Below are positions 1 through 9,857 of a stretch of 64,000 bases of DNA, piece after piece. Origin of the DNA: Phytobacter diazotrophicus (GTDB lineage: Bacteria > Pseudomonadota > Gammaproteobacteria > Enterobacterales > Enterobacteriaceae). The notes beneath the pieces were generated by a model. The model was not told where the DNA came from, did not search any database, and saw nothing but the letters and a program-made list of their open reading frames with translations. Each line of letters begins with the position of its first letter. The stretch's first letter is position 1. The position numbers and the translations under genes were made by a program. The stretch spans positions 1 through 64,000 of the forward strand of contig SMDE01000020.1 of assembly GCA_004346725.1 (NCBI GenBank). The letters run 5' to 3'.

Positions 1-62
1 AGCTGTTTTAACAAATCAAAAGGGGTTTTAATAACTGGCTTAAAGCTGAAAGCTTTCCGGAA

Positions 63-86
63 CCCCCAGCCTAGCTGGGGGTTTTC
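63..86. terminator. Intrinsic terminator hairpin
   Basis: An 8-bp GC-rich perfect stem (63-70 with 74-81, loop cta) is followed by four T on the plus strand. It probably ends a plus-strand gene lying left of the window. Bases 1-62 hold no gene that I can see. Confidence 0.7.
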
Positions 87-99
87 TATAGACAACGAA

Positions 100-124
100 A
101 AAGGGGTGACACTGTCACCCCTTT
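100..124. terminator. Bidirectional terminator
   Basis: A perfect 11-bp inverted repeat (100-110 and 114-124, loop act) is flanked by A on one side and T on the other. It can therefore terminate in both directions. It lies 24 bp past the stop of the minus-strand PhzF-like gene, which it most likely ends. Confidence 0.7.
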
Positions 125-147
125 AACTTTCTCAACGGTGCTTATTT

Positions 148-942
148 TTAACCACGCAAATAGACTTTGCCAATCAGATAAATGGTGGCCTGGCCGCCAA
201 TCAATACCCTTTCACCACGCGCTTCGCAGCGCAGTTCTCCGCCACGGGCTGAGAGCTGGCGGGCCTGCAAAACGGTCTTACCGAGCTTATCCGCCCAGTA
301 CGGAATCAACATGCTATGAGTCGAACCGGTTACCGGATCTTCCGGCACTGATTCACCCGGACAGAAAAAGCGACTGACAAAATCGTGCTCGTCGCCCGGT
401 GCGGTAATACAGACCATTTTGTTTAAGGGGATCATCGCGGCAATATCCGGGGTAACGGCTTCAACCTGCTGTTGATTATCCAGCACCACCATGTAATCGC
501 GTGCCACACGCACCTCTTTGGCCTGGGTGATACCGAGCGTTTCAAACAGCAGCGCAGGCGGCGTTTCCACCTTTTCTGTTTGCCAGGCCGGGAAGTCCAG
601 CGTCAGCCAGTCGCCTTTGCGACTTACGGTAAGCGGGCCAACAAAGCGGGTAGTAAAGTTAATCTGCGTCTCGGGGTAGTCCAGATATTCGAAAATCACA
701 TGGGCTGCGGCAAGCGTGGCGTGACCACAAAGGTTGATTTCATACTGCGTGGTAAACCAGCGCAGCTCGAAACCGTCGTCGTTACGAACAAAGAAGGCGG
801 TTTCCGACTGATTATGTTGTTGCGCCATTTTCAACAGCACGTCATCAGGTAACCATTCTGTTAGTGGACAAACGGCGGCGGCGTTGCCGCCAAACGTACG
901 GTCGCTGAACGCGTCCACCATGTAGAAGTCGATTGTATGCAT
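148..942 (-). CDS. PhzF-family isomerase/epimerase
   Basis: A 264-aa cytosolic protein of the PhzF/diaminopimelate-epimerase fold. Early residues contain the typical VDAF..GNAAAV segment, followed by NQSETAFF (catalytic Glu region), a CGHATLAAAH glycine-rich loop and, near the C-terminus, DPVTGSTH. These are the hallmark PhzF motifs. The frame stays open to 1146, but the extra N-terminal 68 residues are Lys/Arg-rich and unlike the family, so the start at 942 (MHTIDFYMVDAF) is preferred. The substrate is unknown for most members, including E. coli YddE. It is divergent from sotB with about 180 bp between them. Confidence 0.85.
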   Translation of the reverse strand: MHTIDFYMVDAFSDRTFGGNAAAVCPLTEWLPDDVLLKMAQQHNQSETAFFVRNDDGFELRWFTTQYEINLCGHATLAAAHVIFEYLDYPETQINFTTRFVGPLTVSRKGDWLTLDFPAWQTEKVETPPALLFETLGITQAKEVRVARDYMVVLDNQQQVEAVTPDIAAMIPLNKMVCITAPGDEHDFVSRFFCPGESVPEDPVTGSTHSMLIPYWADKLGKTVLQARQLSARGGELRCEARGERVLIGGQATIYLIGKVYLRG

Positions 943-1124
943 AGCCTTTCCTCTTGTTTTCCTTTTTGTTTTAGTTCGTTTTTCCCTTGTATTGCTTTTT
1001 GTTTCAACTGGCATCGTTGTGCCCCACCGAAAAATGAGACATTGATCACAAAAAGTTTGTATTTTGAGCAGAATTAGATCTAAGATCTGCACATCTTCTT
1101 CTCCTGCTACCGATCCCAAAATAT

Positions 1125-2327
1125 ATGACAACACAAATGGTTTCACGAAAAGTCGCGTGGCTCCGGGTGGTGACGCTTGCCGTTGCTGCGTTCATTTTTA
1201 ATACCACTGAGTTCGTGCCCGTGGGGCTGCTGTCGGACATCGCGCAAAGCTTTGACATGGAAACACCGCAGGTCGGTATTATGCTGACGATCTACGCCTG
1301 GGTTGTGGCGCTGATGTCGCTGCCGTTTATGCTACTGACCAGTCAGGTGGAGCGCCGTAAGCTGCTGATTGGCTTGTTCGTCCTGTTTATTGGGAGCCAT
1401 GTTCTCTCCTTCCTGGCGTGGAATTTCCATGTGCTGGTGATAAGCCGTATCGGTATCGCTTTCGCTCATGCCATTTTCTGGTCTATTACCGCCTCCCTGG
1501 CCATTCGCCTCGCCCCGGCAGGCAAACGCGCGCAGGCGCTGAGTCTTATTGCTACCGGTACGGCGCTGGCTATGGTGCTGGGTATTCCGATTGGTCGCGT
1601 CGTCGGGCAATATTTTGGCTGGCGTACCACCTTCTTCGCCATCGGTTTTGGTGCGCTGGTCACCCTGCTGTGTCTGATCAAACTGTTGCCGAAACTGCCC
1701 AGCGAGCACTCCGGTTCGCTGCGTAGTCTGCCGGAACTGTTCCGTCGCCCGGCGCTGTTATCGATTTATTTGCTGACGGTCGTGGTGGTTACCGCCCATT
1801 ACACCGCCTACAGCTATATTGAGCCGTTCGTGCAGAATGTGGCGGGCTTTAGCGGTAATTTCGCTACCTTACTGCTGCTGATTCTCGGCGGTGCGGGGAT
1901 CTTTGGCAGCGTACTGTTTGGCAAGCTGGGCAATAAACATGCCTCCGGTCTTATTAGCGGCGCAATTGGCCTGCTGCTCATTTCGCTGTTGCTGCTGCGC
2001 CCTGCGGCAGGCAGTGAGATGAACCTTGCCGTGTTGAGCGTCTTCTGGGGTATCGCGATTATGATTATCGGCCTCGGTATGCAGGTGAAAGTCCTGGCGC
2101 TGGCACCGGACGCGACCGATGTCGCCATGTCACTGTTTTCCGGCATTTTCAATATCGGGATTGGCGCGGGCGCGCTGGTCGGTAACCAAGTCAGCCTGCA
2201 ATGGTCGATGTCAGCCATTGGCTATGCGGGCGCCATTCCGGCGCTGGCCGCGCTGGTCTGGTCGGTCGTGATTTTCCGTCGCTGGCCGGTATCGCTTGAA
2301 GAAAGACAGCAACCGCACCATATGTAA
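1125..2327 (+). CDS. sotB: Sugar efflux transporter SotB
   Basis: A 400-aa MFS permease with about twelve hydrophobic segments. It is recognised as SotB/YdeA from the N-terminus [20 protein letters not shown] and the conserved cores [18 protein letters not shown] and [21 protein letters not shown]. It is an inner-membrane, proton-driven exporter of arabinose and IPTG-like sugars. Its place beside marC and marRAB is the same as in E. coli K-12. The C-terminal tail is four residues longer than the E. coli protein as I recall it. It faces marC tail to tail. Confidence 0.95.
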   Translation: MTTQMVSRKVAWLRVVTLAVAAFIFNTTEFVPVGLLSDIAQSFDMETPQVGIMLTIYAWVVALMSLPFMLLTSQVERRKLLIGLFVLFIGSHVLSFLAWNFHVLVISRIGIAFAHAIFWSITASLAIRLAPAGKRAQALSLIATGTALAMVLGIPIGRVVGQYFGWRTTFFAIGFGALVTLLCLIKLLPKLPSEHSGSLRSLPELFRRPALLSIYLLTVVVVTAHYTAYSYIEPFVQNVAGFSGNFATLLLLILGGAGIFGSVLFGKLGNKHASGLISGAIGLLLISLLLLRPAAGSEMNLAVLSVFWGIAIMIIGLGMQVKVLALAPDATDVAMSLFSGIFNIGIGAGALVGNQVSLQWSMSAIGYAGAIPALAALVWSVVIFRRWPVSLEERQQPHHM

Positions 2328-2334
2328 TGCCTCA

Positions 2335-2369
2335 CCGTCAGCGGGTCGCAGTTGCGCTACCGCTGACGG
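2335..2369. terminator. Hairpin between sotB and marC
   Basis: A 10-bp perfect stem (2335-2344 with 2360-2369) sits in the convergent gap between the sotB and marC stops. Only a weak T-rich stretch follows, so it may be a poor bidirectional terminator or a transcript-end stabilising hairpin. Confidence 0.45.
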
Positions 2370-2422
2370 TATTTATCTCCCCGCATCTGGCTCTGGCGGC
2401 CATCAGCGTAACGGCTGTCACA

Positions 2423-3097
2423 TCAGGCAGCGGCGTGGTAGGTCGTAATGATTTCCAGCACGCCATTAATGATAAATTGCACCCCCATACAGACCAGCAA
2501 AAAGCCCATCAGACGAGAAATAGCCTCAATTCCACCCTTACCTACCAGCCGCATTATCGCCCCGGAGCTGCGCAGACAACCCCAGAGGATCACCGCTACG
2601 GTGGCGAAAATCAGCGGTGGCGCAATCCACAACACCCATTCAGGGAAGGCGCTGCTTTCGCGCACGGTCGACGCGGAACTGATGATCATCGCAATCGTCC
2701 CCGGCCCGGCAGTACTCGGCATCGCTAACGGCACGAAAGCGATATTGGCCGTCGGTTCGTCTTCCAGCTCTTCCGATTTGGTTTTGATCTCCGGCGCTTC
2801 ATGCATTTTCTGCGGCGGGAAAAGCATACGAAAGCCGATAAAGGCCACAATAAGCCCACCGGCGATACGCAACCCCGGAATTGAAATCCCGAAGGTGTTC
2901 ATCACCACTTGCCCGGCATAATAGGCCACCATCATGATGGCAAAGACATAGACAGAGGCCATCAGCGACTGTTGATTGCGCTGGGCGCTGTTCATATTGC
3001 CGGCGAGCCCTAAAAAGAGCGCAACGGTGGTGAGCGGGTTTGCCAACGGCAGTATCACTACCAGTCCAAGGCCAATTACTTTCAATAAATCCATCAT
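2423..3097 (-). CDS. marC: Inner-membrane protein MarC
   Basis: A 224-aa MarC/UPF0056 membrane protein with six hydrophobic segments and the family signatures [15 protein letters not shown] and [14 protein letters not shown]. It is transcribed divergently from marRAB across the mar operator, as in E. coli. Despite the name, it is not itself known to confer multidrug resistance, and its function is unknown. Two ATG codons in tandem (3097, 3094) could start it. Confidence 0.95.
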   Translation of the reverse strand: MMDLLKVIGLGLVVILPLANPLTTVALFLGLAGNMNSAQRNQQSLMASVYVFAIMMVAYYAGQVVMNTFGISIPGLRIAGGLIVAFIGFRMLFPPQKMHEAPEIKTKSEELEDEPTANIAFVPLAMPSTAGPGTIAMIISSASTVRESSAFPEWVLWIAPPLIFATVAVILWGCLRSSGAIMRLVGKGGIEAISRLMGFLLVCMGVQFIINGVLEIITTYHAAA

Positions 3098-3233
3098 CTA
3101 ATAAGGCTCTCCAGGGCCAACAAACGTACCGGAGAGTATATCTTCATCGCGGCCTGCCCGGCAGTGGTTTTGCTTATCTCTTTATTAATTAAGAAAAAAC
3201 AAAGACATAGCTGACAAAAAAAGCAGACATAAC

Positions 3234-3336
3234 GCGGCTTTAGCAAATCGTGGCATAAGCTAATTCATTCAGTTGACTTATACTTGCCTGAGCAATAATA
3301 TCTGCCGTGACTAATATACTTGCCGGGGCAACCACT
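3234..3336 (+). promoter_or_regulatory. mar operator, promoter and marbox
   Basis: The elements lie in the E. coli order. First is a marbox at about 3236-3256 (reverse-strand ATGCCAC-N5-GCTAAA type), which binds MarA, SoxS and Rob. Next is a -35 TTGACT at 3273-3278, then, after a 17-bp spacer, a -10 TAATAT at 3296-3301. Two MarR palindromes are centred on TTGCCTGAGCAA (3284-3295) and TTGCCGGGGCAA (3320-3331). Site I covers the promoter spacer and site II abuts the marR start codon. The system should be autorepressed by MarR and activated by MarA. Confidence 0.9.
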
Positions 3337-3771
3337 GTGAAAAGCACAAGTGATCTGTTTAACGAAATCATTCCACTTGGTCGCTTGATCCATATGGTTA
3401 ACCAAAAAAAAGATCGCTTACTTAACGACTATCTCGCGCCGCTGGATGTCACCGCCACGCAGTTTAAGGTGCTCTGTTCTATCCGCTGCCAGGGATGTAT
3501 CACCCCGGTTGAATTAAAAAAGATCCTCTCTGTCGACCTTGGTGCGCTGACGCGCATGCTTGACCGACTGGTCTGCAAAGGCTGGATCGAAAGAAATCCT
3601 AATCCGCATGACAAACGCGGCGTGCTGGTGCAATTAACCACCGACGGCGCCGCGTTGTGTGAGCAATGTCATCAATTAGTAGGGCAAAACCTGCATCAGG
3701 AATTAACAAAAAACTTAACGGCAGAAGAAGTGGCAACTCTGGAGCACTTGCTCAAGAAGATCTTGCCGTAA
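3337..3771 (+). CDS. marR: Repressor MarR
   Basis: A 144-aa winged-helix repressor of marRAB, very close to E. coli MarR throughout (STSDLFNEIIPLGRLIHMVN, SVDLGALTRMLDRLVCKGW, DKRG wing). The GTG at 3337 is chosen as the start. It matches the E. coli MarR start and length, whereas the upstream GTG at 3307 would place translation inside the operator. The copper/salicylate-responsive Cys in the CEQCHQL segment is present. It starts the marRAB operon, and marA follows 12 nt downstream. Confidence 0.95.
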   Translation: MKSTSDLFNEIIPLGRLIHMVNQKKDRLLNDYLAPLDVTATQFKVLCSIRCQGCITPVELKKILSVDLGALTRMLDRLVCKGWIERNPNPHDKRGVLVQLTTDGAALCEQCHQLVGQNLHQELTKNLTAEEVATLEHLLKKILP

Positions 3772-3783
3772 CGAAAAAGAGGT

Positions 3784-4173
3784 ATGACGATGTCCAGACG
3801 CAATACTGACGCCATCACTATTCATAGCATTTTGGACTGGATTGAAGATAACCTGGAATCGCCGCTCTCACTGGAAAAAGTGTCAGAGCGTTCGGGTTAC
3901 TCCAAATGGCACCTGCAACGGATGTTTAAAAAAGAGACGGGGCACTCCCTGGGACAGTACATTCGCAGCCGTAAGCTGACTGAAATCGCACAGAAGCTGA
4001 AAGGCAGTAATGAACCGATCCTGTATCTCGCGGAGCGCTATGGGTTTGAATCGCAACAAACCCTGACGCGCACGTTCAAAAACTACTTTGACGTGCCGCC
4101 ACACAAATATCGTGTGACAGAAATACCCGGAGAGTCTCGCTATCTATTTCCGTTAAACCACTGTAATTGCTAA
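3784..4173 (+). CDS. marA: Activator MarA
   Basis: A 129-aa AraC/XylS-family monomeric activator consisting only of two helix-turn-helix motifs, nearly identical to E. coli MarA over [20 protein letters not shown] and [19 protein letters not shown]. It activates marbox promoters (acrAB, tolC, micF and its own operon), giving multidrug and superoxide resistance. The last ~15 residues diverge, as they do across genera. It has no ligand-binding domain, so activity follows abundance, which MarR and Lon set in known systems. Confidence 0.95.
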   Translation: MTMSRRNTDAITIHSILDWIEDNLESPLSLEKVSERSGYSKWHLQRMFKKETGHSLGQYIRSRKLTEIAQKLKGSNEPILYLAERYGFESQQTLTRTFKNYFDVPPHKYRVTEIPGESRYLFPLNHCNC

Positions 4174-4204
4174 TCGCCTGTTTTAAAGACGTATCGAGGA
4201 AATC

Positions 4205-4420
4205 ATGAAACGTATTGCCTGTGCCGCCCTCACCGTGATGGTGTTACTGACCGGCCAGAGTTATGCGGAACAATTCGCACACCCTGCGAAACAGAACCCA
4301 CGTGACACAATGGTAATGCCCACTTCCCATGAACAGTCGCCTTTCGACTTTAACCACATGGGAGCCGGGAGTGATAAATCCGACGAATTGGGCGTGCCTT
4401 ATTACAACGAGCGCACCTAA
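4205..4420 (+). CDS. marB: MarB, periplasmic protein
   Basis: A 71-aa protein with a cleavable signal peptide (about residues 1-21, ending SYA) and the conserved MarB C-terminal half FDFNHMGAGSDKSDELGVPYYN. It is the third gene of the operon, 31 nt after marA, with GAGG upstream of the ATG. MarB mildly lowers marRAB expression in E. coli, by an unclear mechanism. A strong terminator follows directly. Confidence 0.93.
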   Translation: MKRIACAALTVMVLLTGQSYAEQFAHPAKQNPRDTMVMPTSHEQSPFDFNHMGAGSDKSDELGVPYYNERT

Positions 4421-4427
4421 TCGTTTT

Positions 4428-4453
4428 GCCCCGCCTTCGGCGGGGCTTTTTTT
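4428..4453. terminator. marRAB terminator
   Basis: A perfect 8-bp GC stem (4428-4435 with 4439-4446, loop ttc) is followed by seven T. It lies 8 nt past the marB stop and ends marRAB. Confidence 0.9.
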
Positions 4454-4458
4454 ATCTC

Positions 4459-5352
4459 TTACGCCTGAACTGCCCGACGTAAGCGAAAACCAAACACATT
4501 GATGTACAGCCCCGCCATAATCAGCACCGCCCCGCCCAGTTGCAACAGGGACAACGACTCACCCAGCAGTAGCGCGGCACTGGCCATCCCGACCACCGGC
4601 ACCAGCAGCGACAGCGGCGCCACGCGCCAGGTTTCATAACGCCCAAGCAGCGAACCCCAGATGCCATAGCCGACAATCGTCGCCACAAACGCCAGATAAA
4701 CCAGCGACAGAATAGTCGTCAGGTCAATACTGACCAGGCTTTGTCGCATCGACGCCGGGCCTTCAAAGACCAGCGATGCCACCATAAAGGGAATAATCGG
4801 AATCAAGGCGCTCCAGACCACCAGCGACATGACCGGCGGGCGTGAGCTGTGGCTCATGATTTTTTTATTGAAGATATTGCCGCAGGCCCAACTGAACGCC
4901 GCCGCGAGGGTAAGGGCAAAACCGATCATCGGGATGTGTTGCCCGCTCAGGCTGGCCTCAATCAGCACCATCACGCCGAAGACCGCCAGCGCAATGCCCG
5001 CCAGTTGTTTCCCCTGCAGACGTTCGCCGAACACGCCTGCGCCAAGGATGATGGTGAAAAACGCCTGCGCCTGCAGAACCAGTGACGCAAGGCCCGCAGG
5101 CATGCCGAACTTGATGGCACAAAATAAGAATGCAAACTGCCCGAAACTGATGGTCAGACCGTAGCCCAACAGTAAGCGTAGTGGCACTTTAGGGCGCGCA
5201 ATAAACAGCAGTGCCGGAAAGGCCACCAGAACGAAGCGTAAACCCGCCAGCATAAGTGGAGGCATGTTGTGCAGCCCGACTTTGATCACTACAAAATTCA
5301 GGCCCCATACCACCACAACCAACAGCGCCAGCAGTCCATCTTTACGCGTCAT
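4459..5352 (-). CDS. eamA: O-acetylserine/cysteine exporter EamA
   Basis: A 297-aa DMT-superfamily exporter with ten predicted transmembrane segments forming two EamA repeats (about 5-135 and 145-285). It matches E. coli EamA/YdeD closely, e.g. GLNFVVIKVGLHNMPPLMLA and AAAFSWACGNIFNKKIMSHS. It exports cysteine-pathway metabolites across the inner membrane. Its position after marB on the opposite strand agrees with K-12. Confidence 0.94.
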   Translation of the reverse strand: MTRKDGLLALLVVVVWGLNFVVIKVGLHNMPPLMLAGLRFVLVAFPALLFIARPKVPLRLLLGYGLTISFGQFAFLFCAIKFGMPAGLASLVLQAQAFFTIILGAGVFGERLQGKQLAGIALAVFGVMVLIEASLSGQHIPMIGFALTLAAAFSWACGNIFNKKIMSHSSRPPVMSLVVWSALIPIIPFMVASLVFEGPASMRQSLVSIDLTTILSLVYLAFVATIVGYGIWGSLLGRYETWRVAPLSLLVPVVGMASAALLLGESLSLLQLGGAVLIMAGLYINVFGFRLRRAVQA

Positions 5353-5546
5353 TCTTCGCCTCTGATTTTTAAACTTTTGTAAAAATTTACGTTAACGCAA
5401 AAAACAGTCCAGAGACAGATCATTATTTTTGGCAGGTCAGTTTTGGCATCCACGGATAAATCAACCGATGTACATCACGCTTTATGCATGTTATTGCTGT
5501 TAGACATCACAAAAAACTATAACAACAGGCATTGTCGGGCAGGAAA

Positions 5547-6734
5547 ATGATCTCAACACAAAAGCGCTCTACCGCCGCGCTACTGGCGTCGTCGTTGCTG
5601 TTAACCATTGGCCGCGGCGCAACGCTGCCATTCATGACTATCTATCTCAATCGCCAGTACGCCATGTCCGTTGACCAGGTGGGTTACGCAATGACGACGG
5701 CGTTGACCATTGGCGTGGTCTTTAGTCTTGGCTTCGGTATTCTGGCGGATAAATTCGATAAAAAGCGCTATATGTTGCTGGCCATCGCCGTCTTCCTGCT
5801 TGGTTTTAGCGCTATTCCACTGGTCAGCCATGCCGGTCTGGTGGTGTTATTTTTCTCGCTCATTAACTGCGCCTATTCGGTATTTTCAACCGTTCTGAAA
5901 GCCTATTTTTCCGATACGCTGGGCGCGGCGGCGAAAGCGCGGATTTTTTCGCTCAACTATACGTTTATTAATATCGGCTGGACCGTCGGGCCGCCGATCG
6001 GCACGATGCTGGTCATGTACAGCATCAATCTGCCTTTCTGGCTCGCGGCCTTCTGTTCCGCGATACCCCTGGTGTTTATTCAGCTATTTGTTCGCCGCGT
6101 GCGCGTGGCGCAGAGCAGCGAAAACAGCGTGGCCTGGTCGCCATCGGTGTTATTGCGTGACCGCGCGCTACGCTGGTTTACCTTATCCGGCCTGCTGGCC
6201 TCTTTTGTCGCCGGGTCGTTTGCGTCTTGTATCGCGCAGTATGTCATGTCGATCGCCGACGGCGACTTTGCCGAGAAGGTCGTTGCCGTGGTACTGCCGG
6301 TGAATGCCGCAGTGGTAGTGACGTTGCAATATGGGCTGGGCAGTAAGCTGACGGCAAACAACCTGCGCCCGTTAATGGCCTTCGGCACCGTCTGCTTTGT
6401 GCTGGGGCTGGGCGGGTTTATGTTCTCAGGGGACAATCTCTGGTTCTGGGGCGTGTCGGCCGCCGTCTTTACCCTTGGCGAAGTGATTTATGCCCCCGGC
6501 GAGTACATGCTGATCGATAACATTGCCCCGCCGGGGATGAAAGCGAGCTACTTCTCAGCCCAGGCGCTGGGCTGGCTGGGCGCGGCAATGAACCCGCTGT
6601 TAACCGGGATTATCCTGACCACCCTGCCGGCATGGACGCTCTTTGTCATTATGATGGTCACCATCGTGCTGGCCTGGCTGATGATGCTGCGGGGGATGCA
6701 GGCAAAACCACTGGGTGCGTTGCAGACAAGCTAA
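5547..6734 (+). CDS. ydeE: MFS dipeptide/multidrug exporter YdeE
   Basis: A 395-aa twelve-segment MFS transporter. The STAALLASSLLLTIGRGATL N-terminus, the GFGILADKFDKKRYMLLA loop and the EVIYAPGEYMLIDNIAPP segment match YdeE. In E. coli it exports dipeptides and peptide-like antimicrobials. The frame extends upstream to a TTG at 5532, but the ATG at 5547 gives the E. coli length. AGGA lies only two bases before it, so initiation may be inefficient. The next gene converges with it 14 bp downstream. Confidence 0.92.
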   Translation: MISTQKRSTAALLASSLLLTIGRGATLPFMTIYLNRQYAMSVDQVGYAMTTALTIGVVFSLGFGILADKFDKKRYMLLAIAVFLLGFSAIPLVSHAGLVVLFFSLINCAYSVFSTVLKAYFSDTLGAAAKARIFSLNYTFINIGWTVGPPIGTMLVMYSINLPFWLAAFCSAIPLVFIQLFVRRVRVAQSSENSVAWSPSVLLRDRALRWFTLSGLLASFVAGSFASCIAQYVMSIADGDFAEKVVAVVLPVNAAVVVTLQYGLGSKLTANNLRPLMAFGTVCFVLGLGGFMFSGDNLWFWGVSAAVFTLGEVIYAPGEYMLIDNIAPPGMKASYFSAQALGWLGAAMNPLLTGIILTTLPAWTLFVIMMVTIVLAWLMMLRGMQAKPLGALQTS

Positions 6735-6748
6735 CGCCTGCCTGTGTT

Positions 6749-7993
6749 TTACCGGTTCGGGCGGATCTGCGGCGAGTTGTCGAGCAAACGAATGGCGGGA
6801 ACAAAGCAGGCCGCCACCGTCGCCAGCACCACCGCCAGCGCGCAGGCCAACAGGACAGGCGTGCTGCCATAGTGCTGCGCCAGCGGACCGGCGGCAATTT
6901 CACCAACCGGGATCGCAACAAACGAGCCCAGGGCATCATAGGCATACACCCGCGCCAGTTTTTCAGGCGGGATATGGGTTTGCAGTGACTGCGCCCAGAC
7001 CACGCCAAACAGACCAAAGCTCACGCCGGCCAGGAAGAAACCAGCCATCAATGCGGTCGTCGTGGGATAGATTCCCAAAGCCAGCAACGGCAACGCGCAA
7101 AAGTTAACCAGTATCACCCCAATAAACAGATCGCGTCGGGGACGCCAGCGCAGCGCAATCAGCGAACCTGCAATCAGGCCAATGCTCTGCGCCGCCACGC
7201 CGAGCCCCCAGCCGGTACGGCCAAAGGTTTCATCCGCCACGATGGGGCCGAGTACCATCGCCATCCCACTAAAGGCTGCATTGACAATAGTAAACTGCAC
7301 CACAATCGCCCAGACCCAGGTACGGGCGATAAACTCTTTCCAGCCATCGCGCAAATCCTGCAGGATATTTGATTGCGTTTCATGTGATGCGATTGCCCCA
7401 ACACGAATCAGTAAGTAGAGCGGAGCCGAGGCCGCAAAGCCAAGCGCATCAATCGCCAGCCCCCATCCAGGACCGATAGTGCTGGTGAGCATACCGCCAA
7501 GCGACGCACCAATCACCGTACCGCCATACACACCAAGCTGGATAAGAGCATTCGCTTCCCGCAGGGTACGCAGGGGCACCGTCTGCGGCACCATCGCCGA
7601 GGAGGCAGGCAACGCGATGCCTGCCGCCGCGCCGTTAAGCGCGCCGAGCACAGCCAGCAGCATAATGGTTGCGCTGCCGTCGAGCACCAGCCAGGCCACC
7701 ATCCCCTGGGCCACTGCCGCCACCAGCGAAGAGGAGACTAGCACCAGGCTTCGTGAATAGCGGTCCGCCAGCACACCGCCGAGCAGCAAGAAGATAACGT
7801 TGAAGAGTGAACGTGCCGCCACAACCAGCCCTAAGTCCGTCGCGGAGCCGCCGATATCCAGCACCGCAAACGCCAGCGCAATCGGGGCAATGCCGTTTCC
7901 CAGCACGGTCAGCAGGCGGCCAAAGAACAGGTAGCGAAAAGAAGAAGAGTGAAAGGCCCGTTGGCCGCGCGACGCCATCACCTCAGTGTCCAC
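6749..7993 (-). CDS. MFS transporter, EntS/MFS_3-like
   Basis: A 414-aa permease with twelve hydrophobic segments and the MFS loop 2-3 motif GGVLADRYSRS. The layout (long soluble N-terminus, RFLFFGRLLTVLGNG-type start) resembles the MFS_3/enterobactin-exporter group rather than drug/H+ antiporters. The start is a GTG with GGAG eight bases upstream. Gene context does not reveal a substrate. Confidence 0.8.
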   Translation of the reverse strand: MDTEVMASRGQRAFHSSSFRYLFFGRLLTVLGNGIAPIALAFAVLDIGGSATDLGLVVAARSLFNVIFLLLGGVLADRYSRSLVLVSSSLVAAVAQGMVAWLVLDGSATIMLLAVLGALNGAAAGIALPASSAMVPQTVPLRTLREANALIQLGVYGGTVIGASLGGMLTSTIGPGWGLAIDALGFAASAPLYLLIRVGAIASHETQSNILQDLRDGWKEFIARTWVWAIVVQFTIVNAAFSGMAMVLGPIVADETFGRTGWGLGVAAQSIGLIAGSLIALRWRPRRDLFIGVILVNFCALPLLALGIYPTTTALMAGFFLAGVSFGLFGVVWAQSLQTHIPPEKLARVYAYDALGSFVAIPVGEIAAGPLAQHYGSTPVLLACALAVVLATVAACFVPAIRLLDNSPQIRPNR

Positions 7994-8134
7994 AAATCTG
8001 CTCCGATTTATCCCTTTTTGTCGCCATTAATGGCTCCCTTGTGTCTGGTTCTGACCTGGCCGAATAAATAAAGAAAGGACATGCAGGGTGACCCGCATGC
8101 CCAAAATATTCTGTTTGTCGTTATGACTGGCGGA

Positions 8135-9241
8135 TTACCACACCTCTTCCGCTATCTGCGTAACCAGGCGCACTTTATCCCATTGTTGCTCTGCTGTCAG
8201 CGTGTTCCCCTCCTCCGTTGAGGCAAAACCACACTGCGGGCTCAGGCAAAGCTGGTTCAGGCTGACATATTTCGCCGCCTCCTGTAAGCGTGCTTTGATG
8301 CCTTCCGGGTTCTCCAGTTCCCCATTTTTGGTGGTAATCAGCCCCAGCACCACCTGCTGTTTGCCTGGGCGAATAAAACGCAGCGGCGCAAAATCACCGG
8401 AGCGGTCATTGTCATACTCAAGGTAGAACGCATCGACATTCACGCTGCCAAACAATACTTCCGCCACCGGCTCATAGCCGCCTTCGGAAATCCAGGTAGA
8501 GCGGAAATTGCCGCGACAGACGTGCAGACCAATCGTTAAGTCCGCCGGTTTACCTTCCAGCGCTTTGTTCAGTACACGGGCATAGATTCGCGCCAGCTCA
8601 TCCGGGTCTTCACCACGCTCGACTATCTGGCGGCGCTGATCGTCAGAGCACAGGTAGGCCCAGACGGTATCGTCCAGTTGCAGATATCGACAACCTGCGG
8701 CGTAGAACGCATGGATCGCGTCACGCCAGGTGGTCGCAAGATCGTCAAAATAGTCTGCCAGGTCCGGGTAGACGGTGGCGTCGATATCTTTACGGCCACC
8801 ACGGAAATGCAGCACGCTCGGGCTTGGAATGGTCATCTTCGGCTGGGCATTACCGCTGATGCTTTTCAGGTAAACAAAGTCTTCCAGCATTGGGTGATCG
8901 CCAAAACCGAGTTTCCCGGTCACCCGCACGCCGTGTGCTTTGGTCTGCACACCATTGAACTGGATGCCTTTATCCGCGTCGTAACGCTCAACGCCCTGCA
9001 GACCATCAAAGAAATCGAAATGCCACCAGGCGCGGCGGAACTCCCCGTCGGTCACCACATGCAAGCCGCAGTCACACTGCTGCTGAACCACCTGACGGAT
9101 AGCCTCGTTTTCCACGGTACGCAGTTGCTGCGCGCTGATTGTGCCCTGCGCAAATTGTTGACGAGCCTGTTTAATGGCATCCGGACGCAGGAAGCTACCT
9201 ACTACGTCTGCGCGGAACGGGGCCTGATGACGCTGCTGCAT
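8135..9241 (-). CDS. MetE C-terminal-like methyltransferase
   Basis: A 368-aa protein like the zinc-binding C-terminal half of cobalamin-independent methionine synthase (YxjG/YxjH type). It has VGSFLRP near the start, TDGEFRR, a YLQLDD strand, HVCRGN with the His/Cys zinc ligands, and LSPQCGFAS with the final Cys. It lacks the N-terminal MetE barrel and so may use another methyl donor or act on selenium/sulfur compounds. The ATG at 9241 has an AAGGAG site and replaces a 17-residue unlikely extension. Confidence 0.85.
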   Translation of the reverse strand: MQQRHQAPFRADVVGSFLRPDAIKQARQQFAQGTISAQQLRTVENEAIRQVVQQQCDCGLHVVTDGEFRRAWWHFDFFDGLQGVERYDADKGIQFNGVQTKAHGVRVTGKLGFGDHPMLEDFVYLKSISGNAQPKMTIPSPSVLHFRGGRKDIDATVYPDLADYFDDLATTWRDAIHAFYAAGCRYLQLDDTVWAYLCSDDQRRQIVERGEDPDELARIYARVLNKALEGKPADLTIGLHVCRGNFRSTWISEGGYEPVAEVLFGSVNVDAFYLEYDNDRSGDFAPLRFIRPGKQQVVLGLITTKNGELENPEGIKARLQEAAKYVSLNQLCLSPQCGFASTEEGNTLTAEQQWDKVRLVTQIAEEVW

Positions 9242-9394
9242 GGTGATCTCCTTGCACGCCGGGCCAGATAGTTTCCCGGCGTGATAGTTCATTATTTGAA
9301 TTTTTAGCCTTCTGGATGGCTAAACGTCCAAATAAAATGTCATACGCAGCATCTGTGTGGCAAACGAGATTTTCTCATCACACATGAAAAAAAT

Positions 9395-9790
9395 TCATCT
9401 TGCCGCGAAACTGTACCCTTCATCTTCCCAGCCGGTTATCCCGCCGATCATAATTTTCACCGCCAGCCCCAACCGCGCCAGTTTGAGCGCCGCACGGTCT
9501 GCCCCATTACAATGGGGGCCTGCGCAATAGACAACAAAGAGGGTATCCTGGGGCCATTGCGCCATGCGTTCTGGTGTCATTTGCGAATGCGGCAGATGGA
9601 TCGCGCCGGGAATATGGCGCCTGGCGAAGGTCTCCGGGCTGCCCACCACATGTAACAACACAAAATCTTGCTCCTCGTGGTTTAACGCATGGTGAACGTC
9701 GGCGCAATCTGTCTCGACGCTCAGGCGGCGCAAAAAGTGGCTGGCGGTAATCTCAGGCGAGGCGGCAGGAACTTCCGATACATAGCTCAT
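9395..9790 (-). CDS. Single-domain rhodanese
   Basis: A 131-aa cytosolic rhodanese-fold protein. The active-site loop is YCAGPHCNGAD with the catalytic Cys first in the loop, preceded by HIPGAIHLPHSQM. Such proteins carry persulfide sulfur. It is divergent from the GlxA-type regulator ftrA with 67 bp between the starts, so that regulator may control it. GGAG precedes the ATG at a good distance. Confidence 0.87.
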   Translation of the reverse strand: MSYVSEVPAASPEITASHFLRRLSVETDCADVHHALNHEEQDFVLLHVVGSPETFARRHIPGAIHLPHSQMTPERMAQWPQDTLFVVYCAGPHCNGADRAALKLARLGLAVKIMIGGITGWEDEGYSFAAR

Positions 9791-9857
9791 AGTGCTTTCT
9801 CCAGGTTTGTGTTAACACTAATGTAACGAAAACAGGACACAGCGACTGTATAGCTTT

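Noticed and set aside
472..1258. Several ORFs on both strands overlapping the PhzF and sotB starts
   Set aside because: They are shadows of the better-supported genes, without ribosome-binding sites or family features.
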